A stretch of DNA of 64,000 nt from Halomonas sp. McH1-25 (GCF_022348165.1 NZ_JAKRFI010000006.1:124001-188000), one strand, 5' to 3'; counted from the first letter of the stretch, positions 36,586 through 45,311 are shown. The notes: generated by a model from the letters alone, not told the origin. Numbers and translations: made by a program.

Positions 36586-37686
36586 TCAGCGCAGCAAAGC
36601 GGCCTCGAACGATAGCCCTGGGCCAAAACCCAATACGACGCAGGGACCCGCCGCTCCCTCTCGCCGCATCCGCTCGAGAACGAACAGCACCGTGGGTGAC
36701 GACATGTTGCCATGTTCGGCCAATACCGTTTCCGAAGCATGGCTGGCCTGCTCCGGTAGCGCCAGCGCCTGACGTGCGGCGCGCAGAATTTCCGGCCCTC
36801 CCGGATGGATTGCCCAGTGTCTTACGTCACCGAGCCGCAGGTCATGTTCCGCCAACCACTGTTCGACCCACGTGCGCAAGGCGCCGCGTATGCGTCTGGG
36901 GACCTCGCTGGACAGCGTCATCTCGAAACCGTGATCCCCGACCCGCCAGGTCATGGCCTCGCTCGAATCCTCGGCCAGGCGACTGCGCGTCTCCACCAAC
37001 TGCCAGCCCTGCTGATCGCCATCTTCGTCTCCTCCGAGCACTACGGCCCCCGCGCCATCGGCGAACAGGCCATTGGCAATGATCTTTTGCATGTCCCAGC
37101 CATACTGGAAATGCAAGCTGCACAGTTCGACGCAGCACAGCAGTACCCGGCCCGGGGACGAATCCTGTAGCAGCCCTTGCGCCGCACGCAGGCCATTCAG
37201 CGCACCGTGGCAGCCCATGAATCCCAGATTGAGCCGGCCGACATCCGGCGACAGTCCCAGGCGCTCGATCAGTTGTGCATCCAACCCCGGCGACACCATG
37301 CCGGTGCAGGACACCGTGACCAGGTGCGTAATGCTCGCGGCCGTAGCCTGGGCCTGTTCAAAGGCAGCGCGACAGGCGCGCTCGCCGAGCGGGGCGGCTT
37401 CCTGCACGAAGCGCTGAATTCGCGTCGCTGTGGTCGGTCCGCGCTCCTCGGCCGTGGCGGGTAGGGGGTAAAAACGCTCGAATCCCTCGGCGTGATGCCC
37501 TGGCTCGATCAGTACGCTGCCCCGCTGCCGGATGCCGCTATGTCGGTAGATACGTCGCAGCCAGGCACGCTCGCGCTCGGTAATACAACAGCGGGCCTGA
37601 GCCACGGCCGTCGCCGTTTCCTGATCCAGTTTTCCGGGGGGCACGGCCACGCCGATGCCCTGAAGCGTTACCGATACGGGCATCAT
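36586..37686 (-). CDS. type III polyketide synthase (chalcone synthase family)
   Basis: Homodimeric ketosynthase that extends an acyl-CoA with malonyl-CoA units to give a pyrone or resorcinol. The 366-residue protein has the full triad: Cys159 in NLGFMGCHGALNGL, His294 in WAIHPGGPEI and Asn327 in AEHGNMSSPTVLF. The C-terminal GFGPGLSFEAALL loop is also typical. The start ATG overlaps the stop of the flavoprotein gene as ATGA, with GGGAGG upstream; the ATG three bases later is equally possible. With the flavoprotein and methyltransferase it forms an operon with the same enzyme set as Streptomyces srsABC (alkylresorcinol/quinone). Confidence 0.9.
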   Translation of the reverse strand: MMPVSVTLQGIGVAVPPGKLDQETATAVAQARCCITERERAWLRRIYRHSGIRQRGSVLIEPGHHAEGFERFYPLPATAEERGPTTATRIQRFVQEAAPLGERACRAAFEQAQATAASITHLVTVSCTGMVSPGLDAQLIERLGLSPDVGRLNLGFMGCHGALNGLRAAQGLLQDSSPGRVLLCCVELCSLHFQYGWDMQKIIANGLFADGAGAVVLGGDEDGDQQGWQLVETRSRLAEDSSEAMTWRVGDHGFEMTLSSEVPRRIRGALRTWVEQWLAEHDLRLGDVRHWAIHPGGPEILRAARQALALPEQASHASETVLAEHGNMSSPTVLFVLERMRREGAAGPCVVLGFGPGLSFEAALLR

Positions 37687-38843
37687 TGCGCCTCCCGACG
37701 ATGGCATGGGTAATCGCGATCGAGCCAGGCCGTCAATGGCGCGACACTCGCCGGCACGGCATCCAGCCATGGCAGCGTCGCCTGCAGCAGGCGCGGCCGG
37801 CGCAACACGGCCGCCACGCCATGGCAACCGCGCTGACGCGCCCGAACCACTCGCGCATGACGGGCATTCCAGCGTTCGACCAGGGCCGGCCGCCACGCGG
37901 AAATTCCCTCCAGCGCCAATGGCTCGAGGGCCGCCGCGCCCGCCACCGCCCAGCCCATGCCTTCGCCGGTAAACGGCTCTACATAACCGGCGGCATCGCC
38001 CAGGATCAGCACCCGCTCGCTGCCCAGACGGGTACGCCGTCGAGTCAGCTGCGGCGTACCGTGCCAGTCGGCCTCGCCCAGTGCATTCCAGCACGGGAAG
38101 CCGGTCTGGCGCAGCACGCCTTGCACCGCTGCAGCCGGACCGCCACAGCGCTTGATCCAGCCAGGATCGAGCGCCGCCCCGATATTGAGGCGATCCGACT
38201 CGACACGTACGAGACCGACGTAGCCGGACGCGGCACAGGCCATGTGGATGCGGCCTGCGGTATAGAACGCTGGCGCTTCGTCGAATGTCGTGCCGACACC
38301 GATGCGTGAACCCTCGGCCACCTGGAGTTCGCCGGGTGCCTCCTCACGCAACAGGCGGCTACCCAGGCCGTCACCGCCGATGACCAAGCGGGCGCTTATC
38401 GAGCGCTGCGTCTGTCCTTGGCGAAGCAGGATACGGCGCCGCCCGGCCTGGCTATCGACAGGACGTAACACGACCTGCGTCGAATCGAGAAACGCGACTC
38501 CCGCCTGTATGGCCTGTCGAACCAGCCAGGCATCCAGTTGCCGCCGACTGATGGCGCGACCCTCAGGCAACGGCAGGGTCGCCCGGCGGCGACCGCTGGC
38601 CAGCGCCAGTTGCGAGTAGGGCCGCCCCAGATGGCGGACCGCCCCCAGCCCCGCCTGATCCAGCGCACGCAGCGTGGCGGCGTTGAGACAGCCACCGCAC
38701 GCCTTGTCGCGTGGCCAGGCGGCCTTTTCCGCCAGCAACACGCGCACCCCGTGACGGGCCAGACGATAGGCAATGACGGTGCCGGCCACGCCGGCACCAG
38801 CGACGACGACGTCCCAGTCGCGGGCCACTGCGTTCAGGCGCAT
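37683..38843 (-). CDS. FAD-dependent oxidoreductase, geranylgeranyl-reductase-like
   Basis: A 386-residue flavoprotein. The N-terminal FAD motif is VVVAGAGVAGTVIAYRLARHG, followed by ACGGCLNAATLRAL, LVIGGDGLGSRLLREE and the FAD-ribityl motif LILGDAAGYVEPFTGEGMGWA. This is the p-hydroxybenzoate-hydroxylase/geranylgeranyl-reductase fold. In a type III PKS operon the likely job is hydroxylation of an aromatic ring or reduction of an isoprenoid or alkyl chain; sequence alone does not decide. It overlaps the methyltransferase gene by 10 bases and the PKS gene by 4 bases. Confidence 0.87.
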   Translation of the reverse strand: MRLNAVARDWDVVVAGAGVAGTVIAYRLARHGVRVLLAEKAAWPRDKACGGCLNAATLRALDQAGLGAVRHLGRPYSQLALASGRRRATLPLPEGRAISRRQLDAWLVRQAIQAGVAFLDSTQVVLRPVDSQAGRRRILLRQGQTQRSISARLVIGGDGLGSRLLREEAPGELQVAEGSRIGVGTTFDEAPAFYTAGRIHMACAASGYVGLVRVESDRLNIGAALDPGWIKRCGGPAAAVQGVLRQTGFPCWNALGEADWHGTPQLTRRRTRLGSERVLILGDAAGYVEPFTGEGMGWAVAGAAALEPLALEGISAWRPALVERWNARHARVVRARQRGCHGVAAVLRRPRLLQATLPWLDAVPASVAPLTAWLDRDYPCHRREAQ

Positions 38844-39583
38844 GACGGGTCTTCTCGCGACGCTGCGGCCGACGACGCGGGGCGCGACCACGTCAATAGA
38901 AAGCGACTCGGCCAGTGACGTTCGAAGCTCGCTCCCGTCAGCCCCGCCCTGCTCGCCAAATTTTCGGCTTCGGGCAGGGTCAGGGCGGCACGCACCGATT
39001 TCAGGCCATCGACATGCACGATCGGGGACAGGGACAGCAACCGCGTCCCCAAGTAGGCCAGACCGTAGCCGGTACGGTTGCGCAGCAGGTCGCTGATGAC
39101 CAGATGCCGGGCCTGGGAAGACCACGCCTCGAGCAACCCAACGATCTGCTCGTCGTGCAAATGATGCAGAAACAGCGTGGATACGATGATGTCGTAAGCG
39201 GCCGGCAGCGGCTCGGCGAGGATATCCTGAACGAAAAAGCGCACCTCGACATCGGCACGCCGGGCCTGCTCCTCGGCGACGCGCAGTGCAGTGGGACTAA
39301 TGTCGCAGGCTTCGACACGCAGCGTAATGCCGTCACGCTGCGCGAGGCGCGCCAGCGCCACGGCAACGTCGCCACCCCCAGTGGCGACGTCCAGAAGGGA
39401 AAGCGGTTCGTCACGGCGCTGTCGGGCAATGCACCGAATCGTCGGCCATAGTGCCGCAGCCGTGCGGCTCGCCACGTTGATCCGTCGCAGGCCCCGCAAC
39501 GCGGTGCGGTGCGCCTGAACGTCGATGTCAGGGTCGTCCATGAGTTCGCCTTCGAGCTGGCGATGCGTCAGCGACGTGAGCAT
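38834..39583 (-). CDS. SAM-dependent methyltransferase of the type III PKS operon
   Basis: Class I methyltransferase of 249 residues. The SAM-binding motif is LLDVATGGGDVAVALAR, then ACDISPTALRVA and ILAEPLPAAYDIIVSTLFLHHL. First gene of a three-gene overlapping operon (methyltransferase, flavoprotein, PKS), so it probably methylates the polyketide product on O or C. I use ATG 39583 because the stretch around ELMDDPDID, upstream of the internal ATG at 39541, looks conserved for this group; the internal ATG has the better ribosome site (GAAGG). Confidence 0.83.
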   Translation of the reverse strand: MLTSLTHRQLEGELMDDPDIDVQAHRTALRGLRRINVASRTAAALWPTIRCIARQRRDEPLSLLDVATGGGDVAVALARLAQRDGITLRVEACDISPTALRVAEEQARRADVEVRFFVQDILAEPLPAAYDIIVSTLFLHHLHDEQIVGLLEAWSSQARHLVISDLLRNRTGYGLAYLGTRLLSLSPIVHVDGLKSVRAALTLPEAENLASRAGLTGASFERHWPSRFLLTWSRPASSAAASREDPSCA

Positions 39584-39606
39584 GTCCTTATGTCCGTCGT
39601 CAATGA

Positions 39607-39634
39607 GTGAAGCGCGCCACGCGCTCTCTTCACT
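39607..39634 (-). terminator. imperfect hairpin after the helicase gene
   Basis: GTGAA-GCGCG (39607-39616) and CGCGC-TCTC-TTCAC (39620-39633) form a bulged stem just downstream of the helicase stop codon. No T-run is present, so a terminator role is tentative. Confidence 0.35.
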
Positions 39635-39656
39635 ATCGTGAGCCTACGCTGCCCGG

Positions 39657-42005
39657 TCAAGGCAACTTAAGACCTGTCCACCATCCCGGCAGCAGGCGGC
39701 GGATTCGCGGCTGCGCGAATCGATCGTCGATCAGCGTGATTACGCCGCGGTCCTGCTCGGTGCGTATCACCCGCCCCGCCGCCTGGATCACCTTCTGCAA
39801 CCCCGGGTAGAGATAGGCGTACTCGTAACCGGCCCCGAACTGGGTGGCCAGGCGTTGCCGGAACTGCTCGTTGACGGGATTGAGCTGCGGCAGTCCCAAG
39901 GTGGCGATGAACGCGCCGATAAGCCGGTCGCCAGGCAGATCGATCCCTTCGCCGAACGCACCGCCGAGTACGGCAAAACCGATCCCCTGACCTCGCGCGA
40001 TGAAGCGGTCGAGAAATCCCTGGCGTGCCGCCTCATCCATGCGCCGTGCCTGCTGCCAACATGGAATGTCGGGGTGTCGGGCCTGAAAACGCGCGGCAAC
40101 CTGCTCCAGATACTCGAAGCTGCTGAGAAAGACCAGATAATTGCCGGGCAGCGCCGCGTACTGCTCCGCGACGATCTCGACGATGGGCTCGAGCGAGGCG
40201 GCACGGTGTGAATAACGCGTCGATATCCGGTCGACGATCTGCAGCGTCACCTGCTCGGCAGAGAATGGCGATGGCGTTTCCAGCCAAGCGGTCTGCGCCG
40301 GTAGGCCCAGCAGATCGCGATAATACAGTTCGGGACTGAGCGTCGCCGAGAACAGCACGCTCGTGTGGCTGGCGTCGAAGCGCGGCGCCAGAAACCCGGC
40401 CGGTACGACATTGCGCAGACACAGCGTCGACACGCAACTGCCGCGACGCCCGGGGCGCAGGGTGAGATCGCACAGCGAATGGCTATCGAACGTCTCAGCG
40501 ATTCGACAGAGCTGCATCGCCTCGAAATAGAATGTCTGCAGCGCAGCGTCGAGCCCATCGGGCTGCTCGGTCAGGTAATCGGTGATCGCAGCGACGGCCT
40601 GCTGCAATGCCGTCACCAGCTTGCCAGGCAGCTCCGCCAAGACACGGTAGCCTTCATCCCCCGGTCTGGGTGACGAGACATCCTGAATCGACTGCCCGTC
40701 ATTCAGGGTTCGCCACTGGCGGTCGACCCGGGTCAGCGCCTTGCCCAGTGCCGACGGCGCGTCCCGGCGAACCGCCTTGACCGCTGTCTGGTCGAGCTGC
40801 GCCGTATACATGCCGCGTGCCCGCTCGACGAGATTGTGCGCCTCGTCCACCAGCACGCCGACCCGCCATTGGTTGGCGACGGTCAGTGCATAGAGCATGG
40901 CGTGGAAATCGAAATAGTAGTGGTAGTCGCCGACGACAACGTCGCTCCAGCGCGCCATCTCCTGGCCCAGATAATAGGGGCAGATGCCGTGCGACAGCGC
41001 CACGTCGCGCAATGCCGCTCGGTCGAGCGTCCCTCTCTCGACCGCAGCCTGGCGTGCCTTGGGCAGGCGGTCGTAGAAGCCGCTGGCCAGCGGGCAGGAC
41101 TCGCCATGGCAGGCCTTGTCCGGGTGCTCGCAGGCCTTGTCGCGGGCGGTGAGTTCGAGGACGCGCAGGGGCAACGCCTCCCGGTCCGGCTGTGGCGCCG
41201 TCAGCGTCGTCAACGCCTGCAAGGCCAGCTGTCGGCCCGGCGTCTTGGCAGCCAGAAAGAATATGCGATCAAGCTGCTGCCCTGGCATGGCCTTGAGCAG
41301 CGGAAACAAGGTGCCCAAAGTCTTGCCGATCCCCGTGGGCGCCTGGGCCATCAGGCAGCGTCCGGTGCTGGCGGCCTTGTAGACCGTCTCGGCCAGTGAT
41401 CGCTGACCGCGGCGAAAGTCGGGGTAGGGAAAACGCAACGTGCCGAGTGCTTGGTCCCGTACCTGGCGATGGCTACGCTCTTGTCCGGCCCAGGCGAGAA
41501 ATCGCTGACATTGGTCGATGAAGAATGCCTGCAGCGACGCGGCATCATGCATTTCGCTGAGTACATGTTCACGCTGGCTGACGATATCGAAGTAGACCAG
41601 CGCCAGGCGAACCTCCGACAGGTCGCGCTCACGGCACAGCAGTGCGCCATAGACCTTGGCCTGGGCCCAGTGCAGCGCGCGGTGGTTGGCCGGCATGCGC
41701 TCGAGATCGCCGCGAAAGGTCTTGATCTCTTCGAGCTGGTTGCGTTCGGGATCGTAGCCGTCGGCCCGACCACGTATGCGCAGTTGGCCATACTCGCCAT
41801 TCAGGGCGATTTCCCGCTGGTAACCTGCACTGCGCCGCGCCGCCACCACGGCATGCCCGGCGATGCCCTCCAGGGCGGAAGGCGATGGCGTGAAACGCAG
41901 ATCGAGATCGCCCGCCTTGGCGGTGAACTCGCACAAGCTGCGCACCGCCACACTATAGGCTGGCGTATTGTCGACCTCCCCTGCCTGGCGTGTCGACTCG
42001 GTCAT
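39657..42005 (-). CDS. DinG/XPD-like DNA helicase with N-terminal PD-(D/E)XK nuclease-like domain
   Basis: A 782-residue superfamily 2 helicase. Walker A is APTGIGKT (222-229), the DEAH box is VLVDEAHNLVERA, and four cysteines that can hold an Fe-S cluster lie between them (KACEHPDKACHGESCPL and HGICPYY), as in XPD and DinG. Helicase motif VI is QAAGRVIRTEQDRG. The N-terminal ~190 residues resemble RecB/Cas4-type nucleases: RADGYDP, LEEIKT (ExK) and HWAQAKVYGALL. The start overlaps the FAN1 stop as ATGA, so the two are translated together. A joint role in repair of crosslinks or flaps is inferred. Confidence 0.88.
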   Translation of the reverse strand: MTESTRQAGEVDNTPAYSVAVRSLCEFTAKAGDLDLRFTPSPSALEGIAGHAVVAARRSAGYQREIALNGEYGQLRIRGRADGYDPERNQLEEIKTFRGDLERMPANHRALHWAQAKVYGALLCRERDLSEVRLALVYFDIVSQREHVLSEMHDAASLQAFFIDQCQRFLAWAGQERSHRQVRDQALGTLRFPYPDFRRGQRSLAETVYKAASTGRCLMAQAPTGIGKTLGTLFPLLKAMPGQQLDRIFFLAAKTPGRQLALQALTTLTAPQPDREALPLRVLELTARDKACEHPDKACHGESCPLASGFYDRLPKARQAAVERGTLDRAALRDVALSHGICPYYLGQEMARWSDVVVGDYHYYFDFHAMLYALTVANQWRVGVLVDEAHNLVERARGMYTAQLDQTAVKAVRRDAPSALGKALTRVDRQWRTLNDGQSIQDVSSPRPGDEGYRVLAELPGKLVTALQQAVAAITDYLTEQPDGLDAALQTFYFEAMQLCRIAETFDSHSLCDLTLRPGRRGSCVSTLCLRNVVPAGFLAPRFDASHTSVLFSATLSPELYYRDLLGLPAQTAWLETPSPFSAEQVTLQIVDRISTRYSHRAASLEPIVEIVAEQYAALPGNYLVFLSSFEYLEQVAARFQARHPDIPCWQQARRMDEAARQGFLDRFIARGQGIGFAVLGGAFGEGIDLPGDRLIGAFIATLGLPQLNPVNEQFRQRLATQFGAGYEYAYLYPGLQKVIQAAGRVIRTEQDRGVITLIDDRFAQPRIRRLLPGWWTGLKLP

Positions 42006-43645
42006 GCGTCCTGCCATTGCACGTAGCAGACCGCGACCGGCATGGCGTGGCGGTTACAGAACTCCAGCCAGCGGCGCTGATTGTCCTGCAGCCGATCCCC
42101 GGGGCCTTTCACTTCGATCATTCGATAGCGCCTCTCCTTCGGCCAGAATTGAATCAGGTCGGGCATGCCGGCACGATTGGCGGCGATATCCTCGAGCAGT
42201 CGCTCGAACCACAGCCGTAAATGCTCGGGCGGAAAGCAGGCCAGCGCCCGCTCGATCAACACCCTATCGAGCGCTTCCCAGAACACGAAAGGGGACACGA
42301 TGCCCTGCTTGGCCTGATAGTTGGCAAGAATCGTGTCGCGATAATCCGCCGAGTTCAGTTGAGCCAGGCAGGTTTCGAACAGGCCCTGGCGTCGCGTCCG
42401 AAACCCGGGATGCACCAGATCCACCGGCCCACTGTGGAAGGGATGGAAAAAGGCCCCGGGCAACGGTGCGAAGATCGCTTCCCAGCATAGCAGCCCGAAC
42501 AATGCCGTAATCAGGGTATTCTCGACGTAGTGGACTGGGCTCTGCGTCTCGTGCAAGGCGTTGCGCGCCGCGAGTTCCACCGGGGCACGACAGGCGAGGC
42601 GATCCAGCACCAGATCGATGCGCTCGACGTCGGCCGGTGCCCGACGCGCCGGACGGGGCAGCCCCAGCTTGCGGCACAGCCTGGGCATCAGGCGTTCGAG
42701 ATGCTGCGCCTCGGCAGCGCTTTCCGGAGCGCACTCCGCCTCACGCGCCACGGCCAGAGCCTCCTCGAACCGCTCGCTACGTTCAAGTACCCGCAAGCGT
42801 CTCACACGAGCCCCCGGATGCATGCAGCCGGAGTAAAGCCGGCGCGCCTGATCCAGCTCACCGTGCCGTTCGCATGCCTGGCCCAGCCGGAACATCAACC
42901 TGGCGCGACGCGACTCCAGCCAGGCATTGTCGTATGGCCCCGGCAACGCGGTCAGGATATCGGCCACGGGCTCGCCAGCATCGAGGCGCTCACGACAGGC
43001 GTGAAGATGCAGATAGGCCTCGATATCGTCGCGACAACGAAAGGCTCGCGACTCGGGACTGAACGCCACTGTCTCGTAGCGGTAGATGCCCAGATCGGCG
43101 AGTACGAACTCGGACCAGTCCTGATGCAGATTGCCGAAGAACATCAGACGCAAGCGATCGCACAGCGCCATGAGGCGTAACGTATAGACCCGGTCGTCGC
43201 TGTGTGGGCACCACTGCACAAAACGCCGGGGCTCCCCTGCCACCGATTGCAGTTGTTCGATCAGCTCGGGCCTGCGCAGCTTCGCGTTGGGTTGATGGTG
43301 GCGAAAGGTCGCGACGAGTTCCGCCTTGGTCAACAGACTCCCGAGTTCCTCGAAGGTGAGAGCGGCGTCGGCATCCACCCAACCGGTATCCAGCAACGGC
43401 CTGGCCACCTCGTGGGTATCACCGATCTCGGCATAGCGCAGCTTGCTGGCCCGAAACAGGCTGCCTTTGCGCATGATCATGCGCACCAGTAGCGCACGCG
43501 CCGCTTCGGGCATGCCGGAAAAGCCTTCGATGAACCCCCGCTCTTCTTCATTGAGCAGGTCACGATAGCGTTCGTTGACCCAGCACAATACGGCCTGGAA
43601 GTTCTTCAAGTAGTAAAGCGGATCGTCGAGAGAGTTTGCTATCAT
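42002..43645 (-). CDS. FAN1-type VRR-NUC nuclease
   Basis: Structure-specific nuclease of 547 residues. The C-terminal VRR-NUC domain shows the PD-(D/E)XK site: GMPDLIQFW (Asp), then MIEVKGPGDRLQDNQRRW (Glu, Lys and helper Gln). Upstream are a SAP-like region (about residues 95-135: FEELGSLLTKAELVATFRHH) and a helical repeat part with paired-helix character, the order seen in bacterial and human FAN1, which unhooks interstrand crosslinks and cuts 5' flaps. A LexA-like box lies 14 bases upstream of the ATG. The ribosome site is weak. The helicase gene overlaps its stop by four bases. Confidence 0.9.
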   Translation of the reverse strand: MIANSLDDPLYYLKNFQAVLCWVNERYRDLLNEEERGFIEGFSGMPEAARALLVRMIMRKGSLFRASKLRYAEIGDTHEVARPLLDTGWVDADAALTFEELGSLLTKAELVATFRHHQPNAKLRRPELIEQLQSVAGEPRRFVQWCPHSDDRVYTLRLMALCDRLRLMFFGNLHQDWSEFVLADLGIYRYETVAFSPESRAFRCRDDIEAYLHLHACRERLDAGEPVADILTALPGPYDNAWLESRRARLMFRLGQACERHGELDQARRLYSGCMHPGARVRRLRVLERSERFEEALAVAREAECAPESAAEAQHLERLMPRLCRKLGLPRPARRAPADVERIDLVLDRLACRAPVELAARNALHETQSPVHYVENTLITALFGLLCWEAIFAPLPGAFFHPFHSGPVDLVHPGFRTRRQGLFETCLAQLNSADYRDTILANYQAKQGIVSPFVFWEALDRVLIERALACFPPEHLRLWFERLLEDIAANRAGMPDLIQFWPKERRYRMIEVKGPGDRLQDNQRRWLEFCNRHAMPVAVCYVQWQDA

Positions 43646-43658
43646 CAGCGATTACGAA

Positions 43659-43678
43659 TACTGTTTATTCATACATGA
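43659..43678. promoter_or_regulatory. LexA (SOS) box between fan1 and the divergent unknown gene
   Basis: TACTGTTTATTCATACATGA matches the E. coli LexA operator TACTGTATATATATACAGTA at 15 of 20 positions, including CTGT and ACA at correct spacing (the final G of ACAG is T). It lies 14 bases upstream of the fan1 start and 157 bases upstream of the rightward gene. Confidence 0.65.
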
Positions 43679-43834
43679 TAACAACCGCCACGTGCACCGG
43701 GAACCCTATGCCGCTTCCCCTATTCTGCATCTCGGCTTGCGACGAAAGTTTTGTAGGCGTGCCCTACCGGGTAAGGTGAACTATGTTACGCTATGTATCT
43801 GCATGTTTCGTTTGCCACGGAGGGCATCGCAGTC

Positions 43835-44716
43835 ATGTCGCGCATTCCTGACAGCGTCACCGCAAACCAGTTACGCCAAGCCATTGGCGGTCCGCCCTTC
43901 GGCCCGTCCGATGCACTGATCGATTACTTGGCACAGCATGTCTGCCAAGCCTTCTTCCGCACCTGTCGTGTCGTTCCCCAGGCGCTGGGCCGGTCGGAGG
44001 ATGGCGGCCCCTGCGCCAGCAAGGGGGTCAGCACCGGCCAACCCCACCGCCCCGGCGATTACCGCCATGTCGCCGACTTCCTGGATGCACTCGCCGAAGG
44101 TCGAATCAGCGAAGATGGCAATCCTGCCAACTTTCGTCTGCGTACCATTCGCGATCAATTGGGCTTCCCTCTGGCGATGGCCGAGCATGTCGCCGCCCAG
44201 TTTCAGATCGACCCCAAGCGCATCGTGGAAAAACTGGCCAGCGACCCCTGCTTGTACGACTGGTGGTGCGACGTAGCCGACGAATGCGAACGGATCATCG
44301 GGGCCATACCGTTGTCGGCGTTGCTGTTCAAACACTCGGCACGCGCCCGAGCGACAATGCATCGGGAAGTGCAAGAAAAGGCAGCCGATGCCTCGGCCAC
44401 CCCTCCACCGGCACATCAGCCTCACGACGCTCGCCGTAGCGGCAGCCTTGCCTCCTATAAGATGCAGGAAAACCGAATCAACGGCTTGTGCCGGCGTATC
44501 TGGATGCAGTTCCAGGGACAGGTACTTACTCCGGAGAGTGGCATGGGGCTTCGCCAGGCATTGGCTGCAATCAAGCAGGAACACGGCGCCAAGGTGACAC
44601 GCTCGGTCGTCGTACGCTTGCGCACGCAATACGATCCGACCTCGCAATGGTGCACCCGCGCTCTTTGGAAACAGGTTTTCGAGGCCCATATTCCCCTGGA
44701 TACCGGAACCCAGTAA
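43835..44716 (+). CDS. hypothetical protein, unknown family
   Basis: A 293-residue, probably cytoplasmic protein that I do not recognise. The N-terminal part contains several Cys and Trp residues (ALIDYLAQHVCQAFFRTCR; PCLYDWWCDVADECERI), a Pro/His/Ala linker sits at about 200-215, and the C-terminal part (from NRINGLCRRIWMQFQGQVL) is basic, with QALAAIKQEHGAKVTRSVVVRLRTQYDP. There is no signal peptide or membrane helix. The ATG at 43835 is chosen over 43793 because GGAGGG precedes it, at slightly long spacing. It diverges from fan1 across the LexA-like box and could share SOS control. Confidence 0.6.
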   Translation: MSRIPDSVTANQLRQAIGGPPFGPSDALIDYLAQHVCQAFFRTCRVVPQALGRSEDGGPCASKGVSTGQPHRPGDYRHVADFLDALAEGRISEDGNPANFRLRTIRDQLGFPLAMAEHVAAQFQIDPKRIVEKLASDPCLYDWWCDVADECERIIGAIPLSALLFKHSARARATMHREVQEKAADASATPPPAHQPHDARRSGSLASYKMQENRINGLCRRIWMQFQGQVLTPESGMGLRQALAAIKQEHGAKVTRSVVVRLRTQYDPTSQWCTRALWKQVFEAHIPLDTGTQ

Positions 44717-44773
44717 CCCCGTTACCGACCACCCAGGGTGGGCTGGGCATAAGTGTGAACATCGTTGTTCCGG

Positions 44774-44804
44774 CCACCCGGCAAACGTTGTGCTTGCCGG
44801 GTGG
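44774..44804. terminator. hairpin after the unknown gene
   Basis: CCACCCGGCAA (44774-44784) pairs perfectly with TTGCCGGGTGG (44794-44804) with a nine-base loop. It lies 57 bases after the stop of the gene at 43835-44716. No T-run follows. Confidence 0.5.
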
Positions 44805-45208
44805 GCGCTAACCACCTTGCCCATCTACCAACGAATGGCGCCAAGCGACGTCACGAAAACCAAGACAAGGCTTCAAGGGACTCTATAACAATATAAGTTA
44901 TGTATATTTAACCGCGATGTACTTTGAAGCCTTCAGACACCCAAGCGATAAGTATTAATACAACTCTTTTTACCCTTCCTTCTCCAGCCAAGCTCCACAG
45001 CAGCAGCCCTGCCACGAAAAAAGCCTTTTATTTCAACAAAATAATAACAAACATACGAATAATGCGGACCCTCGCTTGTGTATTGTTACGCCTGCAAGTC
45101 CGTTAGCTTTTATTAACCAATGAAAAAAAATGAAACCGCTTACCGTTTATCCTTGCGTATTCGCATAAGCAAACCTACGTTTCTCAATAACGGCGCTGAT
45201 TAACGGCC

Positions 45209-45220
45209 CCAATATATTGG
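45209..45220. promoter_or_regulatory. 12-bp palindrome upstream of the KGG gene
   Basis: CCAATATATTGG is a perfect palindrome about 92 bases before the KGG start codon in an AT-rich leader. It could be an operator; no matching regulator is in the window. Confidence 0.3.
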
Positions 45221-45311
45221 CTTAGCCAAGACGGGAAGTGAAAGGCATCACCGTTGAGCGTAATAGAAGGAATTGTTACGTACCTATTGATGGACGAAGG
45301 AGGTGTTAGTC

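Larger units (their letters stand above)
44717..45311. other. AT-rich intergenic region, no convincing gene
   Basis: About 595 bases between the unknown gene and the KGG gene. A GC-rich hairpin lies at 44774-44804. From about 44880 to 45200 the sequence is clearly AT-rich against the GC-rich background, with A and T runs. A 60-codon frame at 44924-45106 has no ribosome site or protein character. A perfect palindrome CCAATATATTGG is at 45209-45220. The region may hold a long leader or promoter for the KGG gene, or be a remnant of foreign DNA. Confidence 0.55.

Noticed and set aside
36586-38094. Long N-terminal extension of the PKS frame beyond 37686
   Set aside because: The extra ~135 codons overlap the flavoprotein gene in another frame and are Arg/Gly/Ala-rich shadow sequence; the ATGA overlap marks the real start.
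44924-45106. 60-codon frame in the AT-rich gap
   Set aside because: No ribosome site, no membrane or domain character, and composition reflects the AT-rich DNA.
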